NCBI GenBank assembly: GCA_963070105.1
Contig: OY718805.1
Span: 3,406,001 to 3,470,000, forward strand
DNA: 64,000 nt
Direction of reading: 5' to 3'
Origin: Litomosoides sigmodontis
Taxonomy: Eukaryota > Nematoda > Chromadorea > Rhabditida > Onchocercidae
Part shown: piece after piece, positions 35,432 to 49,200 of the stretch
How positions within the stretch are numbered: position 1 is the stretch's first letter
Layout: every line of letters begins with the position of its first letter
Program-made: the position numbers and the translations under genes
Notes under the pieces: generated by a model
What the model was told of the DNA's origin: nothing
The model's database searches: none
Seen by the model: the letters and a program-made list of their open reading frames with translations, nothing else

Positions 35432-36550
35432 GAAAAAAAAGAGAGGGATGAATTCATTAGGATAGTGATGCATTGAGAGATTTGAAGCAAAAAAAAAATT
35501 TCGTTTTTTTTGTTCATCTTAATCATTGATCTTTGTTACTACTTTAGTTATAGCACAACTCTAACCGTCAAAGTATTTCAATTAAATATTATTTTTTCAA
35601 GAATATCTGATGAAAAATTCAAATTAAATAACTTCAAACAAAAAAATCTTTGCTAATTTAATCTGTAATTTCAACAACTAAATGACTTCTGTTTATTTAA
35701 AAAAAAAAAAAAGAATTGCAACGAGAAAAGTGTTCTTCCTTATGTGCGAAATAAATTTTTATTTAATGCTCCACTCTGTTTCTTTCCTCTCTCTCTCTCC
35801 CTCTCTCACTCTCTTTCTTTTTCCTTTATTTAAATTTATAAATTTTGAGAAATGTATAGATAGGCTATTTATTTTCAAATAGTTTGTAAAATGATGCGTA
35901 AATGTATGAAAGGAGGAATTTGATTTATTCTTATTCACATCTTATCCTTCCCCATCTTTCTTTTTGTTGTAACGAAAATCACTGTGAAGTGGAATTTAAC
36001 GTTTTTCGAATTATAACAAACAGCAACAAAGAGATTTGCAATTACAAAATTTCGCACTTATCATTTCTTTTAATTAAAAGAATCTTTTATTTTTGTCAAG
36101 TTTTAATTAATGCTTTAAAAAATTATTAAACTAAAAAGGAAAAAATATTTTGTTATGTTTGCAAATAACAATGAAACGAATGAATGAATCGTCAGAATTC
36201 ATTCGCCTCATTTATTTCCTTCAATCATTTTAAATTCCAATTTTAACAACTTAATCCATCAAATTATAAGTTCATTGAAATTTGAATAATTAATTTTGTT
36301 CAATAAATTAATAGTTAACGTTGATGTGTGATGAGAAAGAAAGGATTTTCATTTTTACATTGCTATCATTTCATTAATTAATTCATCAATTAACCTCTCT
36401 CTTTCCCTATCTCGCTCTCTCTCCTTCTTTCATCAAATTATTATCAACAATGATCATTTCATCTTTTCAATTTATACGCGATGAAAATTAAAATGAAAAT
36501 TTTATTTTATATCAAATTAGAAATGGAAATACATGAAAAAGTAATTTAAT
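35432..36550. other. Intergenic, convergent 3' ends
   Basis: AT-rich DNA between the 3' ends of the sphingomyelin-synthase-family gene (+) and the BAR gene (-), with CT-rich runs near 35785 and 36396-36425. No coding exon is supported. Confidence 0.55.
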
Positions 36551-38764
36551 TTAAATTTTTTCAGCCCCAAATTTCTTCAACACTTCCTCCATTTGTTTGT
36601 GATAATTGAACATCAATTCGTTAAAATGTTTTAAACAAATTGCCTGATCGATTAGAACTGCTGGGATTTTGTGCAAATCAGCCTGAAAAGAAAAGCACCA
36701 AGTTGCAGTATGGAACTTTGATGAAATAAATACATGAGAAATAATTGTCAAATATCAAGCATTTACAGTATAATTATTAACCGTCAAAGATTTTTTCTTT
36801 TTCTGCTTTTGTTGTTGTTATTTTTCCATTAATTCATTTATATGAATGCTATATGATGCACGAATTTGTCTCTTTTAATTAATGAAAAAATTGACTAAAA
36901 TAAAATTTAAAAGAAAAAAAACTTGCCTTAACTAAAGCTAATTGCATTTCATAATCTTTGCGTGATTGTTCTAATTTAAAGCCTTTAGCTGTATCGATTT
37001 TTTCATTCCTAAAATGTTGCAACAAATATTGTAATAATTTAGAAATGTTTAAATCGTGCAAATCTTTGAATCAAATCTTTTTTTATGCGTCCAATCAATG
37101 ATTCGTTCTAGTCAATTGCTGAAATATTGCAATTTATCAACAAATTTCTCTGTCTCTCTGTCTCTTTCTCTCTCTTCCTCTTAAAGGGGAATTTTTTTTT
37201 CTCCTTCAATAATTTTTTTCGTATAATGTATTTTTGTTTATTTATTCCGTCAAAATGAATAAATAAATTTTTTTCGTTTGTAATAAATTACTAAATATAC
37301 TTCTGATCGCTCTTTTCGATTTCTGTTGCTATCATATCAATTTGCAATTGTTTCTCTTTTAGTACTGCAATTGAATTTACGATACGCTCATAGTCAGATA
37401 TGAACCAATTTTTCAGTCCATGTATCACCTAAAATAATTAAATAATTCTTAATGACATAAATGAAAGCTACTAATACGGAATGATTTGGCACTGATATGA
37501 TTTGCTTAGTTGCAGTGATAAATTACATTTTGGGCGAAGTTTTATTAAGCAAAATCTAATGGAAAGCTATAATGGATTTGTTCGTGGAAGCACGAAATCA
37601 ATAGTTATGAATATTGTGAAATTTTTGAAATTAGCACCACTTTAATTTTTACAAAATTAAGACAATTCATAGCAATTTCTTTTTTTTTTTTTGCCCACAA
37701 CTAATTCATAAATTCATACCCTATCTTGCATTTCGGTATACAATGTTCGCTGTATATTACCAATTATATCGTACATTTCGCTTTGAGCTTTTAAAAAATT
37801 TGCATACTACAAGAAAGAATTCGTCAATGCAGTTGATGAGTGAGTGAATGATGCTAGCAGTAATTAGTGTGATAGGATGGGACTGATGAATTCATTCATC
37901 GCACAGTCAATAATTCAATATTGAATAACTCAATAATTGATCAATTAAACCTAATATTCAATACGGTAATCAATTAACCAACACTCATCGCTACTATTCA
38001 CTATTTTAACTGCAAACCTAGCAGATAATGTAAAAATGATCTATCGATTAATTGACATGTGATGAATTCGTTTTGTTCGATCATTTCGATCGTTTCAGTC
38101 ATTTCAGAATGAATGTTCAATTAAGCAAAATGGGGGAAGAAAAAGTGAAATTATCACTTCTTCGTGTTCAACAACTTTTGGCATAAGCATTTTGATCGAT
38201 AAGGCAAGTTTTTCGCTTGCGGTCGTTGTTTCATCTTTGAGTTGAAATCGTCGCGATATTGCGTCTGAGCAACTGATCAACTCACCTGCTACATCACGCA
38301 TCGTTGGCAGTAATTCCATCTATCAAATCACAGATGTTTCCATTCAACCAACTTTTTCGGTTATTTAAAATACATCGAAAAAAAGATGTAATGTGAGGAG
38401 GAATTACGTATGCATGACTGATTCAAAAAAAAAAAGAAAAAAAAAAGAAATCGATCGATCGATCGATTTCTCTCAAAATATCATCATTGAAAAGAAAAAT
38501 GACGCCATATTTTTTGCACTGCAAGGTAAATTGAAAGGAAAAAAAAAGGGATAAAATAGATGGTCTTTTCCACCATCTTTTTTTTCACAAATTTCAATTT
38601 AAAATAAATTTGCTACGGAAAAAACGACTATCACTTAAGTAATTGTATTAAATATATAACAAAAAAAAAAAACGACAGAAACCACTGCAACAATTTCTGG
38701 AGGATCTTTTGTGTCACGCGAACGTTGAATTTTAAATTTTTGAAGCATACGATCGAGGAGATTG
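36551..38764 (-). CDS. BAR-domain protein, 5' exon not found
   Basis: Six exons on the minus strand join in frame: 38764-38683, 38319-38158, 37806-37720, 37428-37301, 37008-36927 and 36682-36551 (stop TAA). They encode about 223 residues, roughly one BAR domain. The sequence is helical and charged throughout. It has features typical of amphiphysin/endophilin-type BAR helices, such as LKNWFISDYERIV before a coiled segment (LKEKQLQIDMIATEIEKSDQ) and a closing HFNELMFNYHKQMEEVLKKF. BAR dimers bind and bend membranes in endocytosis and trafficking. The protein ends right after the domain, so no SH3 domain is present. The exon 37008-36927 must end either at a GC donor (AAG/GCAAGT) or at a weaker GT site six bases earlier (36933). 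The first exon needs a partner ending in phase 2; a strong GTAAGA donor near 38965 is a candidate, but I could not establish a start codon. Confidence 0.65.
38446..38471. repeat. 26-bp perfect palindrome built on ATCG
   Basis: AGAAATCGATCGA followed directly by its reverse complement, with no spacer. It lies in the intron between BAR exons 38764-38683 and 38319-38158. Confidence 0.9.
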
Positions 38765-39649
38765 CTAAATAAAATATTACTTGCAATCATCATGATCATT
38801 CTTACACAAATGTATTTAGGCGATGTTTGATTTGTGATCTAAATTGTAAGTCATTTTGCAGCTATGATTTAAGTTCAACTATTTACCCTTTTTTTTTCGT
38901 TTTCGTAGCAAAATGGAAACGTATGCTACGCTACTAAACGTATCATTTTTTCTTAACGCTTAATCTTACGTTTTGCTTTCTTCGAGGCATATTTGTTCCT
39001 TCTTTGTTTCTCTTTTTTCACAATAAATTAGTCACACAATAAGAAATGATTTTTTTTTACACTTCCGACCACTATATTGAATGTTTTGAAGAAGAAATTC
39101 CTGTTAATTCTGCTATTTCAAACGTTTTTTTGGTACGTACGTATGTGTGCGTGTGCGTGTGCGTGTGCGTATGCGTGCGTGATAAATAAGAAACAACAAA
39201 CCTTTTACGCATATCAAATTAATTAAAATTTACCGCTCTTTACGACAGGAACGTTTAACAATGGATTAGTTGAAATGAAAAATCTAATATTTCTCTCTTT
39301 CCTCTTCCGGCGGTCACATTAATTTCTATGCAGAAATTTATCGATTGCATATTAATTATGATAAAAGTATCAATTATACCTTCATAATTGGAAGTATTAG
39401 TAAGTGATATGGCAACGATAGAAATTGGAGACTTTCAGTAAATATTGATAGCTTATCAGATGAAATTATCAAATGCAACAAGCTAGTGATGTTAGTTCGA
39501 TATAAAATAAGTTGTTGAGGATTGCTGGATGACAAGTGCATGATTAAAAATCGCTGTATTTGAGAGCAAATGTTCAATTACAGTGAATTTGTGATGTCAA
39601 TCAGTTTACATAATATGTTGATTTTTATAAGCAAACTATAATTCTTTAA
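38765..39649. other. Upstream of the visible BAR exons
   Basis: AT-rich DNA. It may contain the missing 5' exon of the BAR gene. It has a (GTGTGC)n-like run at 39130-39181. Confidence 0.4.
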
Positions 39650-41325
<1,676 letters not shown>

Positions 41326-42958
41326 TCGCAGCAGCGACAGTTATAATTGAAATGGAAGTGATTACAAGTAGCTTCCCACAGATATGTTGTATAGGTGAGT
41401 ACAATTAAGTAGGATTCGATGGAAATAATTGCAAGATGAATAGGCAGGCACCTTTGTCACAATAGCGCCCATTCATGAACTTTTAATTTTTTTTCCTTAC
41501 ACAACAAATGATACTTTCTATGCGATTTTCAAATTGGACAATTTTAATGACATTATATGAAATTGTTGAAATGACATTGCAAGAAGAGCTACGATATTTA
41601 TATTTCCATTCTAGAATGTTCACTCTCTCTCTTTTTTAATTTCAATTCTAGCACACATAATTGAAAATACTTTAATTCATCAATTTTTTTGCACTTTTGA
41701 ATTTCCGATTACAATTCTAATTCTATTCGTTAATTCCTTTTTTTCTTTTTACTGAAAAGTTGAACCTCAACGAACACTCGGAAAAATTGTTTTTCGTTCT
41801 TTGTTTATTTAATAATTTTGTAAATGGCGAGGAACTTTTAGTTCCATTGGAAAATTAAATTAATACTCGCTTTACTGATATTTATTAGCATTTAAACATT
41901 TGCAATTCGTTGCTGTTACATCAAGTACAATTTTAACTTTAAGAGATTAAAAGTAAAACTGAGTGAGCGATGATTTATCCTCAAATATAATTTATTCAAA
42001 GAGCTTCGATATCACTGTCTTCTCTGACTGTTTGACCTATGAAGCAGCAATGGCAATGGATCAGAGCCTTTTTCAAGAATTAAAAAATTCAAATAAAAAG
42101 TAGGGAAAAGTACGCGAAAGTAATAAAGGAGCATTTTCGTTAATTGAATTATGCATAATCAATTTCAAAACGACATTGATTTCCTCCAGCACTCCAAACG
42201 AGCATTATTTTCGTAATTTCATTGGGTGCACTGCATTTGATGTTAGTCGAACTCAGTTAAATGAATTTATACATAGTATTCAAATTTACCATTGTGTATG
42301 TATGATAACTAAGCAAACACCCATCACCTTCTCATCCTTCATTATTCAACTTATCAGAGATTAGTGATAACGGATGTAGTTGAAGAAGGATGAAATGTTT
42401 CTGAAACTGAACTGTCTCATAAATGCAAAGTATACATTCCGAAAATTCTTATCAGATTTTTTTTTTTGATATTAATATTTGCCATCATTTTTTGGTTACA
42501 CCTAAAAAGAACAAGTTCAACTTATCCACTGTAACTTTAATAAATGCAAATTCCAGGTTTCAAAAGTAATCGAGGGACTAATTTCATTATGGTAAACTTT
42601 TGAAAGTTTCAATTTTGCATTAAATTTGCATAAAACAATGATTTCCTTCCAATCATATTTCTCTCTCAATGATTCCAATCATTTCTTTTTTCCAATTCAT
42701 TCACAATAACAATCATTTATTCTTCTTATATTTGAAAAAAAAAACAACATTTATCCAAATTTAACAAAATGACGTGATTTAACGTTACATCACAGTTTCG
42801 ATATTGTAAATATAATTTGGCAACATTTGTTGAGGAACAAATTCTATCACTCACACTAGTGTAGTAGTAGTGTGTTTCGCTGTACACGTTGAAAAGAATG
42901 GGTAAAATAAATGATTTTGAAACGACGATCATTTTCCACAAAATATTTCCTTCAATTC

Positions 42959-42992
42959 AACTTTCATTTCAATCATCATTGAAATGAAAGTT
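42959..42992. repeat. Perfect 15-bp hairpin with 4-base loop
   Basis: AACTTTCATTTCAAT, loop CATC, then the exact reverse complement. It is not followed by a T-run and has no gene context. Confidence 0.85.
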
Positions 42993-43824
42993 CAATAAAA
43001 TTTTACAGGATTTTAATCAATTGACCAATGGGCAATAATTCCATTTTAAAATCATTTCAAAATGTTCAGCAAGAAAAAAAAACGCTATCATCAAATTGGA
43101 TGCATTTTTTTTTTATTGCTAAACCATCTCATTAACTCTGCTCACTCTGTCTCTCTTACAATCCCTCCTCCCTCTCCTCTCTTTCTCTCTCTTTTTCGCA
43201 ATTTCATAATTCACATGTCTCCTCTTCCTCTTCAATTTTCTCATACATATATTTTCTATGAGAAATGAAATAGATTTTTTTTCCTCTCGTTCTCATTAAA
43301 CAATAAATTAATTATCAATAATTAATCATCATCACCTTAGCTACTTCTCTCAATTACCATAACATAGTAGTACGGTAATTGTTTCGCTAAAAGGAAATGA
43401 TTACTCATCAAAATATAATATAAGTGTTGCAGAAGTTAATCAATTCACATCAAATTAATGCAGTCAACTTTCAACAACACTTTTTTCAAACTTTTTTTCA
43501 AAAAAAAAAAGACGATCGATAACTTTATCCATCCGGCACTCTCCTTCCGTCCTCAATTCAAATTTCATCAGTATTGTAGATAGCCGATTAAACAACCAAC
43601 CATATTACTCCACTCCAATCATATTGATCTTCTCCAATCTTAAAATTTCATTTCCTCCACCTTTTAATGTCAGCCATTCATTTCACTCACTCTCGTCTTC
43701 CTTCACACTTCCCTTTCCTTCATCAAATTTCATCCTATTTTCTCCTCCTTTCTCCTTTCTCTCTCGCTCTCCTCCTCTCCTTTGCTATTACCAAATGCCA
43801 TATGGCATCTGACTTTAACAAATT

Positions 43825-43917
43825 ACCATCATCATTATCATCATCATCATCATCATCATCATCATTACCATCATCATCATCATCATCATTACCATCATCA
43901 TCATCATCATTATCATA
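43825..43917. repeat. ATC trinucleotide repeat with TTACC interruptions
   Basis: Runs of six to eight ATC units separated by ATTACC at fairly regular spacing. Poly-Ser and poly-His frames through it are artefacts. Confidence 0.9.
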
Positions 43918-44468
43918 TCGTTATCACTGTTATCGTCATTATCACTGCAATTTATTTGTTATTCCGACAAATGTCCTTAGTAATGCATAAATTGTTGGCA
44001 AACATTTTCCACTATCATTTTATTTCTTCAAAGCCCCTCTCCCATCGCACCCCTTCCTTCTCTGTATCCTTTCTTCACTTCCCCTCACAACAAATATTCG
44101 TACATATTTCTCGGTTTACAGCAAAATTAACTGAACCATTTCTGGTGCCTTCTTCATTTCCCTTGTGTTTCTCTTTTCTTTTCATTCTCTCTCCTCTTCC
44201 TCTTCCTCCTCCCCCCTCTCTCTCTCTCCCTCGTCTTCTGTCATCGGAATCATACGTGAAATTGAATTGGAATCACTGTAGGAAGAGTGAAGAAGAGACG
44301 GCGAGCACACAAAGTTGCATAGAGAGAATGAGAGACATGGAAACTGAAAGTTATCCTCACTCATTCCATTAGCTCTCCCCCTCCTTCTCCTTCCACCGCC
44401 TGTTCGTCCATTCAAAATGCGCATTTCGTACGAAAATCCATCATTCTTTAGTGCTACCAATTTACCCT

Positions 44469-44501
<33 letters not shown>

Positions 44502-46220
44502 GTGTGTGTGTCGGTGTGTTCAACTAATTTCTCTTCCTCTCCATCCTTGTTGAATTTCGAAATGCGCCTTTTAATTCCTCGTTTCAAATCAGCTATTCAT
44601 TATTCTAATACGAGTTGCGCCCTGTTCAAGTTAAGCAGTGAAATTTTCAAATGTCCACTCATTCAGTCCATCTCGTCTACTGGTCGAAAGAGACGTTTTT
44701 CTCGTGGTGAAGCGTGAAAGGAAGGGAAAAAAGATTTGGTTACTTCCAGTGTTAGGGAAATGTTTCAGTGAGGAAAGGAAAATGAAAACAGCTGGTCACA
44801 CTGCAATCTTCTTGTTTTTTCATAGTGTACCCGAAGCGATAGGCGAGTACCATAATTGAGTAATTGAGTAATCTAATCTAAAGGTTGGGTTTTTGAATTC
44901 GAGTTAGAGTTGGACTAATCCGCAGTGTTACTTGTATTTAAGATGAGAACATCAGAGAAAGCTTAATTTACGGGTTAGGAATCAGAGAAATGGACGAGTT
45001 AAGAGAGATGTCGAAGGCGAACGGGGAACTTCGTATTGTTTAAACGATTAGCTAAGCTTACGTAGAAGTGTAAATTTTGTCCAAGTGGGTGAAGAGATAG
45101 CTAATTGAAAAGGTTTGAGAATTTAGCCTAAGCAGTTTGGCTTCTTTATTTTGTCGTGCATTTGCACTTGAGTGGTAGGAGGAAGTTCAAGTGGAATCTG
45201 TTGAGATGCCGTTGGTGTTGGCAAAATTTGCAGCACAGGTCTGTGTGGTGTGGTATTTGTGGTGGACATGGTGGCATTGATATAAAGCACCTCGATGGTA
45301 GCCATTCCCAGTTCCCTTCGTTGCAACTTTCAAGCTGTGCTTACAACTAACTTGCGTTGTTGTTGTTGTTGCAGCGGTAAGCATCTGTGCTAGACGCGAT
45401 ATGCAAATGTTTAATAATGAAACAGAACGAAATAAGCTAAGATAGATGAGAGAGGAGTAATGATTGGAGAGGCATTGTACTGCAGGGAATCAGACAGTAC
45501 AGGCAGGCACTAGCATGATGACATATCCAGTCTGAAGAGACGGTGAGCACTGGAAATATCTGTAGGGAGAAGAACTGTTTTCGAAATGATAGAAACTCTA
45601 CGATTGATTGATTGTTCACATTGAGGAGACAATAGAAAGCGATAGGAATTGCGAGAAGCAGAATTATGATTGATTAAGAATATATATGTAAAGCCATTAA
45701 GGCTCACTGTGGCGCAGAGGCTTCGCGACACAAATCGATGATGGTTCCTTTTTTTACTCCATTGACTTTCTTCGATTGGCACCACCATTCGCTATCCTTT
45801 CCCTGAGCTACCAACATATCACTTACGTATGCGTACGTGAAGACCGAATGGCTTTGTTCTGTGTGTTGCACTGTCGCGCTGCCCTCACTCTGCTCTCTTT
45901 TGTTTTTGAAATTAGTTGCAATTGATGGCGAGATGTGTAATGCGTGATTTTTTGATAGTTCAATGTAATGCATTTAGTTGAAGTAATTCTTCCTACCATT
46001 TCATTTTATCGTACCTACGAGAAAACTTTTTCCTTTCTTTTCTTCTTCATAGCAACACGAATGAAATTGCAAAGTTATCCGTGAGTTTCGCGACTGACGT
46101 GTTCATTTCGTGTCCAATGCTGAAGGCATTTCATATTCAACAAGTTTTTGCAGAATAGATTTACTCAAGAGAAGTGCATTGCATTATAAGCTGTAACTTT
46201 TGTTAAATTCAATGCATGAG

Positions 46221-46267
46221 TATCGGAAATCTGTGAATTGCGCAGTACCGGAAATCGGTGAGTTGAG
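46221..46267 (+). promoter_or_regulatory. Two 22-bp direct repeats just before the start codon
   Basis: TATCGGAAATCTGTGAATTG (46221-) and TACCGGAAATCGGTGAGTTG (46246-) are imperfect repeats 25 bp apart, ending 4 bases before the proposed ATG of the DNAJC14-like gene. They could be a promoter or 5'-UTR element; the function is unknown. Confidence 0.4.
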
Positions 46268-46270
46268 GAA

Positions 46271-49200
46271 ATGGCAAATGTAACACCCACTTTAGATGAT
46301 CAACAAGAGCGTCACTATATTGGTAATCTGTTATGTGAGGAGGATGTTTTCGGACAAACAAATGGATGCACTGTCGGTATGTTATTTACGGGATCATTAT
46401 CATTAAAAATGTTAATTTCAGGCCCTAGAAGATTTAGTGGTTTCGTCTTTTTTTCTAATTTCTTAAGTTTCTGCACTTTCATCAACTTTTTCTTTGCTGA
46501 ATAATTCCTGCCACCTTTTCTTTGGGTGTAGAAGAAATATAATGAATCAACAGCTCGGATTCCAAAGAATGCGCTGTAGCACAATGAAATATAAAATAGA
46601 ATCTATCATTTAACTCTGTTGATGTTATTATTATTTATGTCATTTCAAAAATAGATATGGTTGGCAAGTAGTGATTTATACTTGACAACCATGATTATTT
46701 TTGAAATTTTTAGTTTTAAGATGCTATCACTGATCTGCTTATTTCTAAATATCTAAATTTCAGAAACGAATGGAAACGGTATTGTGTCATCAAGGAATGT
46801 GCTACCAAGTTCGGGTCCAATTGGTCCAACTCCAAACCGTACATTCTGGCCAGAACCACCACCACCATATAGTCCATGCTCCATTGCCCCTCCACATTGG
46901 GCATCGGTTGGTCGCCAAGCTCCAGGATTAATGGCTCCACCACCCACTGCTGTGCATTATGGGCATACACCTACTGCAACAGCTGTAACACGCACTGATT
47001 TTTATCGGTCGTCTTTTGGAGGGGTAATTTTTTTCACCTATTTTGAAGTCGCTATTTTTCTAAGCTTGATTTTTTTACACGGAATTGATTTAGTCTCAAG
47101 ATACATCGATCTAATGCATCATATTTCTAAATGAATCTTTTGTCGCTTTTAAAGGGATAAACATTCTCATTTCTTAAGCATGATGAATGGGATAATGTAC
47201 CGAGTGCAGCTGTGGATGCGTACATGTCTACTAGGATGCCTTATTCCTCTCATCGAACCGTATCGGTATGATTATGCATTTTTTTACTTCTAAGACTATT
47301 TCATGATAATATGTAATGTGTTACCTGTTTATGAACCTTGTGTGAAATTCGTTTGTATATTTTACTGTAGCTTCACACTATTTTCAGTTTACTGTCAGTA
47401 ATAAACCAATGTGACGATTAAAGCTAAATCTTTTTCTAGGTTTTGAAGTCGTTGGTAGCACCCAGTGGTACTTTAGATACGGTGCAGCAACATCATTATC
47501 AGAACATGTGCCGTCACCATCAACAGCATCTTGGAAGTTCTCCAGTTGATCCACGAGTTTTTGCAACCCCTCCACCGCGTGTTTATTCTAGTGGTGAAGG
47601 TTGTTTAGTGCGTGTTGATTCATACGTACCGCAGCGTCTGCCATTGAAGGAAATTAAGAAGACGATAAGTAGTCCGGTGCAAATGCAAGTTCTTCATTTA
47701 TACCTTCATTTAGAATATGATTATAACTCCCGAATGTTAAATAACTCAGTCATCATTTGTATACGCAAAATTGTCTTCCGGTATTTTTAAGCAAGATGCT
47801 ATCAGTGTGTAAGAAGAAATATAATGCATAAATTACATGAAAAGACATTTGACATTACATATGGGTTCTCGAAGTCTTTGATTTTTATTTCAATCATATT
47901 ATGTTTTTCCAGATTGAAGAGTATATATTTTAGTGAAGATGTTTCTTCAAGCATGTTTTTGCCGGAAGTAACCAAAAGCGTGGTTCTGCCGTTAGGTAAA
48001 AGTTACCGCGATGCAGCTTCCAAGAAGGAGCACATGATTTCAAGTTTATCGCTTCCCCCTTTATTACCAAATCCACCAGCGTCTATTTATCAGACTTCAT
48101 CAACTTTGCCAGGTATTGAAATATTTTAATGTTGTTCCAGTAAGTTTAAATGATTAGCGTTTTAAGCTGCAGTCGTAATGTACGAAGTGGTTCGGTATGT
48201 CTCTTTGGCGAGATGAATTGGTAACTTTTGAGCAGATAAGTTTGGTAACACATGTAGTTTAACGAGCAGATGAAGATTATTGTAGTGTAAAGGGAAATTA
48301 AATACTGGATAAAAGCGGTCCTCCTTACTTGGTGAAGTAAATTAAATTAATGGGTTGTTGTATATTAAATTACGCAATTAATTTAGAAGGAAAGGATAGT
48401 GATAATCAAACTTCAAAAAGCGTACCGTCGGCACACCGCCTCGATAGTAATCGCCATTCTGTTAATGAAACTTCTGTAGCATCTGTATCTTGCATCGTGA
48501 CTGATTCTTACACGGAGCAGAGCGAAGGAGCTATCCGCCTTAAAAGCAGTGCTGCGACAAAGAACGGTAAAATCTTTTCTATAACAAGACAGATTAGATA
48601 TTTTTTCAAGAACATTTTAGATTTATTAGCAGGTTGTGACAATGGAAAGAAGAAGGCCGACTATGAATTCCAAAAAATCACCCATAAGAAAAACAAAGGT
48701 ATCAAAAGCAACAAAAATGATCAAGTAATCACTGATGAAGATGGTGAGCCCTTTACGATCATTTGGTATTATTACTAATATGGCTTTCGGAATCACTTGA
48801 TCAGTAACTGCCTGATAAATGTCGGCGCGAATAAGGCACGCAGGTGACAAATACAGTTCTACGTCGTGTTACACGTCGGGGAGTTGAGTTGGAAGGAAGA
48901 TGTTGGTAGAACGACTGGTTGTTGGCGTAAATTCTGATCGAACGTGAACCCATCCTATCATAGCAAACAACAAACTCTCATCAGCAAATTTAAAAATTCC
49001 CAACAATAAATGATTTAGTTTGAGTGTAAAGTCTGATTCAATTTGCGCGACATGGTGGTTTGCATCGTGAAACAGAAGAAAGTTTTTTGAATATGTTAGT
49101 CGTAGTTTAATACGAATTCCTTTAAGTAATATTTGGAGATTTCATGTACCCCTTCTTAAATAAAATGTCTCAGTTGATAGCAAATTATGTTTTCGGAAAT

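Larger units (their letters stand above)
41326..46270. other. Region without an established gene
   Basis: It holds ATC triplet repeats at 43825-43917, CT-rich tracts (43140-43200, 44180-44230, 44470-44500), a hairpin at 42959-42992, a possible tiny two-exon plus-strand frame (41352-41394 with 42190-42260) and GC-richer minus-strand open stretches at 45123-45326 and 45704-45920 that could be exons of an unknown gene. None has enough support to call. Confidence 0.45.

Noticed and set aside
43624..44372. Ser/His-rich frames around the ATC repeat
   Set aside because: Reading of an ATC microsatellite and CT-rich DNA in several frames, with no consistent codon pattern.
45695..45735. Possible tRNA-like segment (GGCTCACTGTGGCGCAGAGG)
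   Set aside because: No TTCGA-type T-arm or cloverleaf could be built around it.
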